From contig CAVUAD010000007.1 of the NCBI GenBank assembly GCA_963739355.1, positions 1,178,001 to 1,242,000 on the forward strand: DNA of 64,000 bases, written 5' to 3'. A program made the position numbers and the translations under genes. Below the pieces are notes generated by a model, which saw only the letters and a program-made list of their open reading frames with translations, did no database searches and was not told the origin of the DNA. Origin of the DNA: JAWVFM01 sp963739355 (lineage in GTDB: Bacteria; Actinomycetota; Thermoleophilia; Solirubrobacterales; 70-9). How positions within the stretch are numbered: the first letter of the stretch is position 1; each line of letters starts with the position of its first letter. Shown one piece after another: positions 40,694 through 47,648 of the stretch.

Positions 40694-41650
40694 CTAAGGC
40701 ATGAACCACGGTAGGGACATGTACCGCTCGCCGCCGTCGCAGGCGATGGTGACGACCCGCTTGCCGCTCATCTCCGGCCGGCCGGCCACCTCGAGCGAAG
40801 CGTGAATCGCCGCGCCGGCGGAGATCCCCACGAGGAGCCCCTCGCGCTCGGCCGCCGTGCGGGCCGTCGCCAGCGCCTGCTCGTCCGCCACCGGAAGCAC
40901 CTCGTCGATGACCGAGCGGTCGAGAACCTCGGGAACGAACCCCGGACCGATCCCCTGGATCTTGTGAGGCCCGGGCATCCCGCCGGCGAGGACCGCCGAG
41001 GTCTCGGGCTCGACCGCCACCACGAGCGTCTCGGGGTTGCGTTCCTTCAGGACGCCCCCGACGCCGGTGATCGTCCCGCCGGTGCCCACTCCGCAGACCA
41101 GGGCGCCGACCTCGCCGCCGGTGTCGCGGAGGATCTCGGCGGCCGTGGTCTCGCGGTGCGCCTCGGGGTTGGCCGGGTTCGAGAACTGCAACGGCATGAA
41201 CGCTTCCCGCGTCTTGGCGATCTCCCGAGCCAGCTCGACGGCCTCCGTCATGCCGCCGAGCGACGGCGTCTCGTGGACCTCGGCGCCGAACGCCCGCAGC
41301 AGCTTGGTGCGCTCCCGGCTCATCCCCTCGGGAAGGGTGAGCACGAGCTCGTAGCCCCGCGCCGCGCAGACCAGCGCCAATGCGATGCCGGTGTTGCCGC
41401 TGGTCGGCTCCACCACCACCGAGCCCTCGTCGCCGAGCGCCCCCTCGCGCTCCGCGGCATCGATCATCGCCACCCCGATCCGGTCCTTGACCGACCCCCC
41501 GGGGTTCATGTACTCGAGCTTCACGAGGACCTCGGCGTCGATATCGGCGGTCATCCGCCGCAGGGCCACCATCGGCGTGTTGCCGATCGTCGCCGAGACC
41601 TCGCGCGCCAGGGCGCGCAACGCGTCGGGCTGTCCCGCCTCAGGGGACAT
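40694..41650 (-). CDS. cysK: O-acetylserine sulfhydrylase (cysteine synthase) CysK
   Basis: PLP-dependent fold-type II enzyme of 318 residues. The PLP lysine is in NPGGSVKDRIGVAMI (about 50-64), the substrate loop is PTSGNTGIALA (about 84-94) and the phosphate-binding loop GVGTGGTITGVG (about 189-200). The C-terminus ends YMSLPWFMP. It makes cysteine from O-acetylserine. The start is ATG 41650, 2 nt after the rrf2 stop. CysK is also known to act as a partner of the Rrf2-type regulator CymR. Confidence 0.96.
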   Translation of the reverse strand: MSPEAGQPDALRALAREVSATIGNTPMVALRRMTADIDAEVLVKLEYMNPGGSVKDRIGVAMIDAAEREGALGDEGSVVVEPTSGNTGIALALVCAARGYELVLTLPEGMSRERTKLLRAFGAEVHETPSLGGMTEAVELAREIAKTREAFMPLQFSNPANPEAHRETTAAEILRDTGGEVGALVCGVGTGGTITGVGGVLKERNPETLVVAVEPETSAVLAGGMPGPHKIQGIGPGFVPEVLDRSVIDEVLPVADEQALATARTAAEREGLLVGISAGAAIHASLEVAGRPEMSGKRVVTIACDGGERYMSLPWFMP

Positions 41651-41652
41651 GA

Positions 41653-42051
41653 CTAGATGTAGTACATCCCCGCACCCGCCTCCTCGACCTCGCGGCGGGC
41701 GACGTCGGCGATCGTCGTCGTGCGGAACACCTCGCGCAGGGACTCGACGCCCTCGGCCCAGATTCCTCCCGCCTCCTTGCCCTCTTCGCCGAGGCGGCCG
41801 TCGAGGGCCTGGACGACGTCGAGCACGGTGATCTCCTCCGGCGGACGGGCCAGGCTGTAGCCGCCCCGGACGCCGCGCTGGCTTGCCAGCAGCCCGTCGC
41901 GGCGGAGGGTCGAAAAGAGCTGCTCCAGGAACTGCAACGGCATCCCACGGCGCTCCGCGACCTGCGCGATCGGGACCGGCCGGTCGCCGGAACGGGCGAG
42001 CTCGGCTAGGGCGACGACGGCGTACCTCGACTTCGACGTGACGGAGATCAA
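41653..42051 (-). CDS. Rrf2-family regulator, CymR-like
   Basis: A protein of 132 residues with an N-terminal winged helix (SKSRYAVVALAELAR, then QVAERRGMPLQFLEQLFSTLRRDGLLASQRG) and the Rrf2 GGYSLARP wing. It has no cysteine at all, so it cannot hold a cluster like IscR/NsrR. This and the coupling to cysK fit the CymR type, a sulfur repressor that senses O-acetylserine via CysK. It appears to start at TTG 42051, with TAGAAC 8 nt upstream. It is divergent from the response regulator at 42221. Confidence 0.88.
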   Translation of the reverse strand: MISVTSKSRYAVVALAELARSGDRPVPIAQVAERRGMPLQFLEQLFSTLRRDGLLASQRGVRGGYSLARPPEEITVLDVVQALDGRLGEEGKEAGGIWAEGVESLREVFRTTTIADVARREVEEAGAGMYYI

Positions 42052-42163
42052 CGCAGACTGTTCTACCGGATTGAGGCCGCAACGCTCGCTCCGCGAAAAA
42101 GCCGCTCTTAGCGCCGGGGCCCGTCGCGCGCAATAGACGACAACGCTAGGATGGCGCGCGCGC

Positions 42164-42186
42164 CGGCCGAAAGGCCGTTTTCTTTT
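42164..42186 (+). terminator. Hairpin with T-tract in the leader of the LuxR regulator gene
   Basis: CGGCC-GAAA-GGCCG followed by TTTTCTTTT, the best intrinsic-terminator shape in the window. It lies upstream of, not after, a plus-strand gene, just past a TAGGAT box (42148-42153), so it may act as an attenuator. Confidence 0.45.
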
Positions 42187-42194
42187 GGGGCACG

Positions 42195-42224
42195 ATGAGA
42201 GAGTCGGTTAGGTCCTTCACTTGA
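42195..42224 (+). CDS. Possible upstream ORF (9 aa) coupled to the LuxR regulator
   Basis: ATG at 42195 with GGGG 6 nt upstream encodes MRESVRSFT; its TGA overlaps the TTG start at 42221 (CTTGAGC). Such overlap could allow reinitiation at the weak TTG. Very short, so low confidence. Confidence 0.25.
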   Translation: MRESVRSFT

Positions 42225-42838
42225 GCGAAGAGAAGAGGTGTCTGGTCATCGACGCCCAGCCGACCGTTCGGCTGGGGGTCCGCGATCTGCTCCGTGATCG
42301 CTACGCCGTGGAGGAGGCAGAGGACTGGCGCAGCGGCCTGGAGATGGTCACCCGCGTCGAGGACTTCGACGTCGCCATCGTCGAGCTCGCTCGAAACGGC
42401 GACGACGAGCCCTCGCCGACCACCGCGATCCGGGCGCTCCGCAGGGCGCGCTCCGGACTCGGGATCGTCGCCCACGGATCGTGCGCCGAGCGCCTGGCGG
42501 CCTCGGAGGCGATCGACGCCGGCGCCACCGCGTTCGTCGCGAAGAGCTCTCCTTCCGACGCCCTGTCGAAGGCGGTCGACGCGGCCGCCGACGATGAGCC
42601 CTTCATCGATCCCGCGGCGCACCACGCCCCGAGACAGAACGGCATGAGCCTCACCCGGCGCCAGCGCCAGATCCTCCAGCTCTTCGCCGACGGCCACGCG
42701 ACCGCCGAGGTCGCTCGCCGCCTCGAGCTGAGCGCCGAGACCGTCCGCACCCACACCAAGGCGATCCTCGCGAGGCTCGGAGCCCGCGATCGCGCCCACG
42801 CCGTGGCGAAGGGCTTCCGCGGCGGCCTGATCGTCTAG
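42221..42838 (+). CDS. LuxR-type response regulator with degenerate receiver
   Basis: A protein of 205 residues: receiver-like domain (about 5-125) and LuxR/NarL helix-turn-helix (LTRRQRQILQLFADGHATAEVA to ETVRTHTKAILARLG, about 145-200). The phosphoacceptor position carries Glu (E55 in VAIVEL) instead of Asp, only one N-terminal acidic residue remains (D11 in VIDAQ), and the switch lysine is kept (FVAKSSP). It is therefore probably phosphorylation-independent or a constitutive mimic. TTG 42221 is the only possible start, since TAG precedes it in frame. No kinase gene is adjacent. Confidence 0.85.
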   Translation: MSEEKRCLVIDAQPTVRLGVRDLLRDRYAVEEAEDWRSGLEMVTRVEDFDVAIVELARNGDDEPSPTTAIRALRRARSGLGIVAHGSCAERLAASEAIDAGATAFVAKSSPSDALSKAVDAAADDEPFIDPAAHHAPRQNGMSLTRRQRQILQLFADGHATAEVARRLELSAETVRTHTKAILARLGARDRAHAVAKGFRGGLIV

Positions 42839-42872
42839 CGGCGCAGGCGAGCAAGCGTGCTCCCCCTAATCA

Positions 42873-42904
42873 CCTGCGGGTGCTTTCGGACCTAAAGGTC
42901 CTCA
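42873..42904. repeat. Dispersed palindromic repeat, copy C (truncated)
   Basis: Only the second hairpin remains: TGCTTTCGGACCTAAAGGTCC plus TCA, identical over the core to copy A. The TCA end is the TGA stop of the HDOD gene on the minus strand. Confidence 0.75.
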
Positions 42905-44026
42905 GATCCAGCCGCGGTCGCGGGCGATGAGCACGGCCTGCGCGCGATCCACCGCGCCGATCTTGCGGTAGACGTTGTGGAGGTGAGTCCGGATCGTCGA
43001 GACCGAGAGGTTGAGCTCCTGGGCGATCTGCTTGTAGACCTTGCCGTCGGCCAAGCCCCGCAGCGCGTCGATCTCGCGGTGCGAGAGCGGGCATGGCTCG
43101 GAGTGTCGCTTGCGTCCGTTCCCGGCGTGGGGGAACTCGTAGACGAGCGCACGAACCCGGTCGGGCGGAATCGAGAGCGTCGCGGCGGTCTCCAGGATCG
43201 AGCCGGAGGCGGTGGCGTCCCCGTCGTTGTGATGGACGATCAGGTCCGCGAGCTTCACGACCGCGGCCAGGCCCGACGCATCCGAAGCGTGATGGCGCTC
43301 GATCGCCGCGGCGACGCCCGGCGGGAGCGCCCAGCGCCGGGCGAGGACGGCGCCGACCAGCGCGTGGTCGATGCCGAGCTCCCGGCGTTCGTGGCGAAGC
43401 CTTTCCTCAGGGGTGGTCATCGTGTCCTCCGACGCGTCGAAGCCCTTGTAGAGCTCGGCCACGACGAGCCTGCCGACGTCATGGAGCAGCGCCGCGGTTG
43501 AGAGCTGGTCGCGACCGGGGACCCTGGTCAGGTCGGCAACACGCTCCGCTGCGTCGCGGACAGCCACGCCGTGACGCCGGAAGCGATCGGTCCGGCGTCC
43601 GATCCCGGAATCCGGATCGAGCACGTCGTAGGTCTCCAGGGTCGAGGCAACGACCTCAACGCCGCCGGGGGTCAGCAGCTCGACCGCATGCCGGACGTTC
43701 TCGCAGCCACCGCCAAGGCTCCCGCCGTTGTTGGCAGCTCGCATCACAGCGATCGTCAGCCCGGAGTCGGACTCGACGGCATCCACGACCTCGGCGGGAT
43801 CGACGCTGGGCGCCTCGGCGGCCCGCGTCAGCCGGTCACGAGCCTCGCTGAGGGCGGGGAGCGTGGAAACGATGTCGAACGCGTCGGCAAGGCGCAGCCC
43901 TCCGGCGCCGGCGCGGTTCTCGCGCTTCAGCCTCGCTTCCGGGGAGGCCTGCTTGGACTCAGCCGGCTTGGCCGCGCGCTCCGAGGGCTTCGTCTTCGTC
44001 TTTGTCTTCTGGGTGGCGATTGCCAT
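42902..44026 (-). CDS. HDOD domain protein fused to a LuxR helix-turn-helix
   Basis: A protein of 374 residues. A Lys/Thr-rich basic N-terminus (1-40) is followed by an HDOD domain (about 45-270; FDIVSTLPALSEA, HD pair H182-D183 in LLHDVGRLV) and a C-terminal LuxR/NarL DNA-binding domain (LSHREIDALRGLADGKVYKQIA to STIRTHLHNVYRKIG, about 314-360). HDOD domains are found in signalling proteins and mostly lack phosphodiesterase activity. Fusion directly to a LuxR head is unusual. It converges with the degenerate regulator at 42221, and the two share a similar HTH ending. No Shine-Dalgarno is seen at ATG 44026. Confidence 0.85.
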   Translation of the reverse strand: MAIATQKTKTKTKPSERAAKPAESKQASPEARLKRENRAGAGGLRLADAFDIVSTLPALSEARDRLTRAAEAPSVDPAEVVDAVESDSGLTIAVMRAANNGGSLGGGCENVRHAVELLTPGGVEVVASTLETYDVLDPDSGIGRRTDRFRRHGVAVRDAAERVADLTRVPGRDQLSTAALLHDVGRLVVAELYKGFDASEDTMTTPEERLRHERRELGIDHALVGAVLARRWALPPGVAAAIERHHASDASGLAAVVKLADLIVHHNDGDATASGSILETAATLSIPPDRVRALVYEFPHAGNGRKRHSEPCPLSHREIDALRGLADGKVYKQIAQELNLSVSTIRTHLHNVYRKIGAVDRAQAVLIARDRGWI

Positions 44027-44145
44027 CTGGGAATTCGTCCGTGTGCCCCGTGGAGCGGCTCAGCCAGGTGGATCCCAGGCCGAGCGACCGCGTTTCCGTG
44101 CTTGTCCAGGGACACCATCGGCACTTTGGCCGTGCGGATTTAGCC

Positions 44146-45534
44146 CTAACCGAGCTGCTCGAGCGCGGCGCGGATGCGCGCGACCGAGCGTTCACGCCCG
44201 AGGGCGTGCAGCGAGTCGAAGATCCCGGGCGAAACGGAGGTGCCCGTGATGGCGACGCGAAGCGGTTGATAAAGCCCGTTGGGCTTCAGATCGAGGCGCT
44301 CCAGCACGCCTGCGAGCGCCGCCTCGATCGCCGTCGCGTCCCAGGATTCGACCGCCTCGAGCGCGGCGAGGCCGGCCGCAAGCGCCTCCGCCGCGCCGGG
44401 CTTCATGACCTTCGTCCAGGCCTTCGGATCCGTCTCGGGAGCTTCGAACAGGAACTCAACGAGCGTCCAGGACTCGTCGAGGGTCTGCGCCTTGTCGCTG
44501 ACGATCCGGCATGCGAGCTCGCGTTGCTCCGCCGGAGCCGCCTCGAACACGGCTGCGTCCGCGGCGTCCGCAACCCGGAGGAACTCGGCGAGGCGGCGTT
44601 CGTAGTCGACCGGCTCCAACCCGCGGAGGTGCCTGCCGTTCAGCCACCGCAGCTTTCGCTCGTCGAAGACCGCCGAGGCCCGGCCAACGCGCGAGATCGA
44701 GAACTGCTCGATCAGCTCTTCCGTGCTCAGCACCGTCGCGTCGTCCTCGGCGCCCCAGCCCAGCAGCGCCAGGTAGTTGCGGACGGCGTCGGCGAGGTAT
44801 CCCTGGTCGCGGAGCTCCTGCACCGACGCCGCGCCGTGGCGCTTCGAGAGCTTCTTCCCGTCGGGCCCGTGGAGCAGCGGGAGGTGCGCGTAGCGCGGCG
44901 GCTCCGCGCCGAGCCCGTTCAGGACCAGGAGCTGCTTGGGGGTGTTCGAGAGGTGGTCGTCTCCCCGGACGACGTCCGTGACCTCCATGTCGAGATCGTC
45001 GACCGCCACGGCCAGGTTGTAGAGCGGGGTACCGTCGCCGCGGGCGATCACGAAGTCGTCGAGGGCGTCGTTGGGGAACGCGACGGGGCCGCGGATCACA
45101 TCCTGGACAACGGTGTCTCCGGCGTCCGGCACCCGCAGGCGGATCGCCGCGCCCTCCTCGTCGCGGGCCACGCCGCGGTACGCGGCGCCGCCATGCTCGG
45201 CCTTCCACGCCTTGACGGCATCGGCGCCGGCCCGGTCCCGGTAGGCGGCGCCTGTCGCCAGGAGCCGCTCGAGCGCCTCTTCGTGGCGGGCGCGGCGCTC
45301 GAACTGCGAAACGGGCTCGCCGTCCCAGTCGAGCTCGAGCCAGCGCAGGGCCTCGAGGATCTGCTCGACGTTCTCCGGAGTCGACCGCTCGCGGTCGGTG
45401 TCCTCGATCCGCAGGACCATCTCTCCGCCCGTGCCCCGCGCGGCCAGCCAGTTATAGAGTGCCGTGCGGGCACCGCCGATGTGAAGCGCGCCGGTTGGCG
45501 ACGGGGCGAAGCGAAATCGGGGCGGGCCAGTCAT
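44146..45534 (-). CDS. gltX: Glutamyl-tRNA synthetase GltX
   Basis: Class I aminoacyl-tRNA synthetase of 462 residues. The HIGH motif appears as FAPSPTGALHIGGARTAL (about 8-25), the KMSKS motif as KKLSKRHGA (about 228-236) and the binding motif LRIEDTDRERST at about 40. With GatCAB present, this enzyme is expected to mischarge tRNA(Gln) with Glu. ATG 45534 matches the family start. Only two bases separate it from the divergent nfo ATG, so its promoter must lie inside nfo. Confidence 0.97.
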   Translation of the reverse strand: MTGPPRFRFAPSPTGALHIGGARTALYNWLAARGTGGEMVLRIEDTDRERSTPENVEQILEALRWLELDWDGEPVSQFERRARHEEALERLLATGAAYRDRAGADAVKAWKAEHGGAAYRGVARDEEGAAIRLRVPDAGDTVVQDVIRGPVAFPNDALDDFVIARGDGTPLYNLAVAVDDLDMEVTDVVRGDDHLSNTPKQLLVLNGLGAEPPRYAHLPLLHGPDGKKLSKRHGAASVQELRDQGYLADAVRNYLALLGWGAEDDATVLSTEELIEQFSISRVGRASAVFDERKLRWLNGRHLRGLEPVDYERRLAEFLRVADAADAAVFEAAPAEQRELACRIVSDKAQTLDESWTLVEFLFEAPETDPKAWTKVMKPGAAEALAAGLAALEAVESWDATAIEAALAGVLERLDLKPNGLYQPLRVAITGTSVSPGIFDSLHALGRERSVARIRAALEQLG

Positions 45535-45536
45535 CG

Positions 45537-46400
45537 ATGCTGATCGGCGCGCATGTTTCCACAGCCGGAGGGCTTCCCCGCGCCGTCGAGCGTGGCGTCG
45601 AGTCCACGAGCGACGCGATCCAGATCTTTCCGCAGAGCCCGCGGATGTGGCGGCCAACCGCCTACTCGGACGACGACTTCGCCGAGTTCCGGGAGGCCGC
45701 GAAGGGATCCCGCATCGCCTCGACCGTGATTCACGCGATCTACCTCATCAACTGCGCGAGCCGTGAGCAGGACGTGAAGCGGAAGTCCGCAGCCGCCCTC
45801 GAGCACGCCCTGCGGGTCGGCGACGGGATCGCGGCGGACGGCGTTGTCCTCCACGCGGGAGCGCGCAAGGGCGAGCCGCACGGTCCGTCGATGAAGCGCG
45901 CCGCCAAGGTGATCAGGGCGGCGCTGGACTCCACCGAGCGGTGCTCGCTTCTGCTGGAGAACACCGCGGGGACCGAGGGGCCGCTGGGGCGCACCGTCGA
46001 CGAGCTCGCCGAGCTGATCGACCTCGCCGGAGGAGACCAGCGCCTGGGCGTGTGCATCGACTGCTGCCACCTCTTTGCCTCGGGCGTGGACATCGTGGAG
46101 CCCGAGGGGCTCGCCGCGTTCGTCGACGAGCTCGACGCAAGGGTTGGGCTCGATCGCCTCCTGGCCCTCCACGTCAACGACTCGAAGGTTCCGTTGGGCG
46201 CGAACCGGGATCGCCACGCAAGCCTCGGAGCGGGCGAGCTCGGCTCCCGCGGGATCGCGACCTTCCTCTCCGAGCCCAGGTTCGAACAGCTCCCCGCCCT
46301 GCTCGAGACCCCCGGCCCCGGGGCTCAGAGCCCGGACCGCAAGGAGGTCCAGAAAGCGAAACGCCTCCGCAGGGACGGCCTGCGGAGGCGTTCCGGCTGA
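45537..46400 (+). CDS. nfo: Endonuclease IV (Nfo), AP endonuclease
   Basis: Zinc-dependent AP endonuclease of 287 residues for base-excision repair. The N-terminus MLIGAHVSTAGGLPRAV is diagnostic, and metal ligands occur in VVLHAGARKG, LLLENTAG, CIDCCHLFASG and LHVNDSKVPLGANRDRH. ATG 45537 is 2 bp from the gltX ATG. A 14-bp terminator-like hairpin is encoded within the last 14 codons, giving the arginine-rich tail RLRRDGLRRRSG. Confidence 0.96.
   Translation: MLIGAHVSTAGGLPRAVERGVESTSDAIQIFPQSPRMWRPTAYSDDDFAEFREAAKGSRIASTVIHAIYLINCASREQDVKRKSAAALEHALRVGDGIAADGVVLHAGARKGEPHGPSMKRAAKVIRAALDSTERCSLLLENTAGTEGPLGRTVDELAELIDLAGGDQRLGVCIDCCHLFASGVDIVEPEGLAAFVDELDARVGLDRLLALHVNDSKVPLGANRDRHASLGAGELGSRGIATFLSEPRFEQLPALLETPGPGAQSPDRKEVQKAKRLRRDGLRRRSG
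46360..46392 (+). terminator. Hairpin inside the end of nfo
   Basis: AACGCCTCCGCAGG / CCTGCGGAGGCGTT, 14-bp perfect stem with a GACGG loop, ending 6 nt before the nfo stop codon. Confidence 0.6.
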
Positions 46401-46430
46401 CTCAGTCGCGCTGAGCAGTCCCTGCTGGAG

Positions 46431-46811
46431 CTAGAGCTCCTCGCGGGGCCGCGAGACTGCGCGCTGAAGGATCAGGCCGAGTCCCGTGACGGCGAGCGCG
46501 ACGGCTGCCATCGAGAGGACATCGAAGCCCGTGAACGGGAGCCCGCCCACTCGGCTGTTGAGACCCGACGACGTAGCCGGAGGATTGGTGCTACCACCGC
46601 CACCGCCCGGTTCGACGTTGTTGCACTTACCGCCGCCGACGACCGAGCCGTTGCCACCACCGAACTGACCGGTGGAAGACGAGTACTGCTCACAGCTCGG
46701 GCTCGTCACCTGGGCACCGGCCATTGCCGGTGCTATCGCCGCAGCAATCATCGCCGCGGCGATCATCGCCACCAGCGTCTTCCTGATTGCGTTACCCGTC
46801 CGATTGATCAC
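46431..46811 (-). CDS. LPXTG-anchored secreted protein, Gly-rich
   Basis: A protein of 126 residues with all sortase-substrate features. It has a signal peptide (hydrophobic AMIAAAMIAAAIAPAMAGA, about 15-33), a short Gly/Ser/Asn-rich mature region with two cysteines (C40, C63), then LPFTG (91-95), a membrane helix (about 98-116) and a charged tail RAVSRPREEL. The start is GTG 46811 with GGAGAG upstream. Promoter: TAGCCT at 46847-46852 with three 11-bp-spaced TCTCAC-like repeats just upstream. No sortase gene is in the window. Confidence 0.8.
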   Translation of the reverse strand: MINRTGNAIRKTLVAMIAAAMIAAAIAPAMAGAQVTSPSCEQYSSSTGQFGGGNGSVVGGGKCNNVEPGGGGGSTNPPATSSGLNSRVGGLPFTGFDVLSMAAVALAVTGLGLILQRAVSRPREEL

Positions 46812-46846
46812 GTCGCTCTCCAATTCGCGTCGAAGTTGATTGCTGC

Positions 46847-46890
46847 AGGCTAGGTCCGGTTCGTGAGAGGAGCGTGAGCGGAAGATGAGA
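46847..46890 (-). promoter_or_regulatory. Direct-repeat activator site plus -10 of the LPXTG gene
   Basis: On the minus strand: TCTCAT (46885-46890), GCTCAC (46874-46879) and TCTCAC (46863-46868), each 11 bp apart, then exactly 10 bp to TAGCCT (46847-46852). This is the layout of a PhoB/OmpR-type activated promoter. Confidence 0.6.
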
Positions 46891-47058
46891 ATGGCTCTCA
46901 TTCGCCCACTCCCGGGACCACCCGCTATTAAGAAGTTTTTCCCGGTTTACATATGTCTAAAACTATCGGACACGCCCCCGGTTAGTTTCGATCCTCTCGA
47001 TCCCACGCGTCTGCGGGCCTCCTGATCTTGTCCGAATTGGACGTCCGGTCAAGGCGGT

Positions 47059-47117
47059 TCTCATAAGCCCCGGTCTCATACGGCTCTCATATGCCTCTCA
47101 TGTAGAGCGTGGATGCT
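47059..47117 (+). promoter_or_regulatory. Direct-repeat activator site plus -10 of the His-rich protein gene
   Basis: TCTCAT at 47059, 47074, 47085 and 47096; the last three are 11 bp apart. Exactly 10 bp separate the last one from GATGCT (47112-47117), the same distance as at the LPXTG promoter. Confidence 0.6.
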
Positions 47118-47155
47118 TGTTCCAACCACCCCCGGCGACCAGGTTGGCCCGCCCC

Positions 47156-47605
47156 ATGGACCTGATCAGAAGCAAACGAGCAAGGCTGATCGCGGCACAG
47201 GCAGTCGTGGTGACCGGCCTCTGCATCGGCCTCTACTTCCTCCTCCTGAAGCCGGAGTCGTCGTCTCCGCTCGCGGGAGCCGGTGTTCCGGGCGGGGCGC
47301 GCGCCGGCACGGGCGAGCACCACCACCCGCGGCACCATCACCCGTCGGCGCACAGGCACGGCCACCGGCCGGGGCATCGGCCCGGGCACGGTCACGGCAG
47401 GCCGACGGTCCCCGCGCCCGTCGGCTCAGGCACTCAGGTGGCGTCGGGCGCGCCCACGGCGCCCGCCGCCGGACAACCAGACGGCCCGCCCGCGGGCGGG
47501 CGGCACGGGGGCGGCCTGGGTCCGGTGGGGCCGGGCGAGTGGCAGTACACGAGCACGCTCTCGGCGCTTCGGGCCAAGCTGGGGGCGGGCTCATCAACGC
47601 CGTGA
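47156..47605 (+). CDS. His-rich single-pass membrane protein
   Basis: A protein of 149 residues: short basic start MDLIRSKRARL, one membrane helix (about 12-31), then an outside Gly/Pro-rich region. Residues 55-80 contain 12 histidines in HHHPRHHHP and (RPGH)-type runs, a likely metal- or heme-binding tract. No family is recognised. ATG 47156 was chosen so that the helix is near the N-terminus; TTG 47117 would overlap the -10 box. It lies upstream of the kinase/regulator pair, and a 6-bp hairpin (47617-47635) follows it. Confidence 0.65.
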   Translation: MDLIRSKRARLIAAQAVVVTGLCIGLYFLLLKPESSSPLAGAGVPGGARAGTGEHHHPRHHHPSAHRHGHRPGHRPGHGHGRPTVPAPVGSGTQVASGAPTAPAAGQPDGPPAGGRHGGGLGPVGPGEWQYTSTLSALRAKLGAGSSTP

Positions 47606-47616
47606 CCATGCAGGGA

Positions 47617-47635
47617 CCGCCGCCCGGTGCGGCGG
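47617..47635 (+). terminator. Weak hairpin after the His-rich gene
   Basis: CCGCCG-CCCGGTG-CGGCGG stem, abutting the kinase promoter; no T-run. Confidence 0.3.
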
Positions 47636-47636
47636 C

Positions 47637-47642
47637 TACGGT
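47637..47642 (+). promoter_or_regulatory. -10 box (TACGGT) for the sensor kinase
   Basis: TACGGT, 6-nt spacer, GTG at 47649. Confidence 0.5.
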
Positions 47643-47648
47643 TTCGTC

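Larger units (their letters stand above)
46812..47155. promoter_or_regulatory. Divergent regulatory region between the LPXTG gene and the His-rich/kinase genes
   Basis: A 344-bp gap without a gene. It contains the two direct-repeat arrays and -10 boxes described separately, a central AT-rich stretch (about 46927-46970, including CATATG and AAAACTATC) unusual for this genome, and GTCCGAATTGGAC, a small inverted repeat near 47030-47043. I see no RNA gene. Confidence 0.6.

Noticed and set aside
43927..44124. A short minus-strand frame starting MPMVSLDKHGNAV in the same gap
   Set aside because: It overlaps the HDOD gene in another frame with arginine-rich shadow composition and no ribosome site.
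44027..44145. Possible riboswitch in the gltX-HDOD gap, suggested by CGGCCAAAGTGCCG and adjacent short stems
   Set aside because: I could not match it to the core of c-di-GMP, SAM, cobalamin or other known classes; the stems are 4 bp. A covariance-model search would decide.
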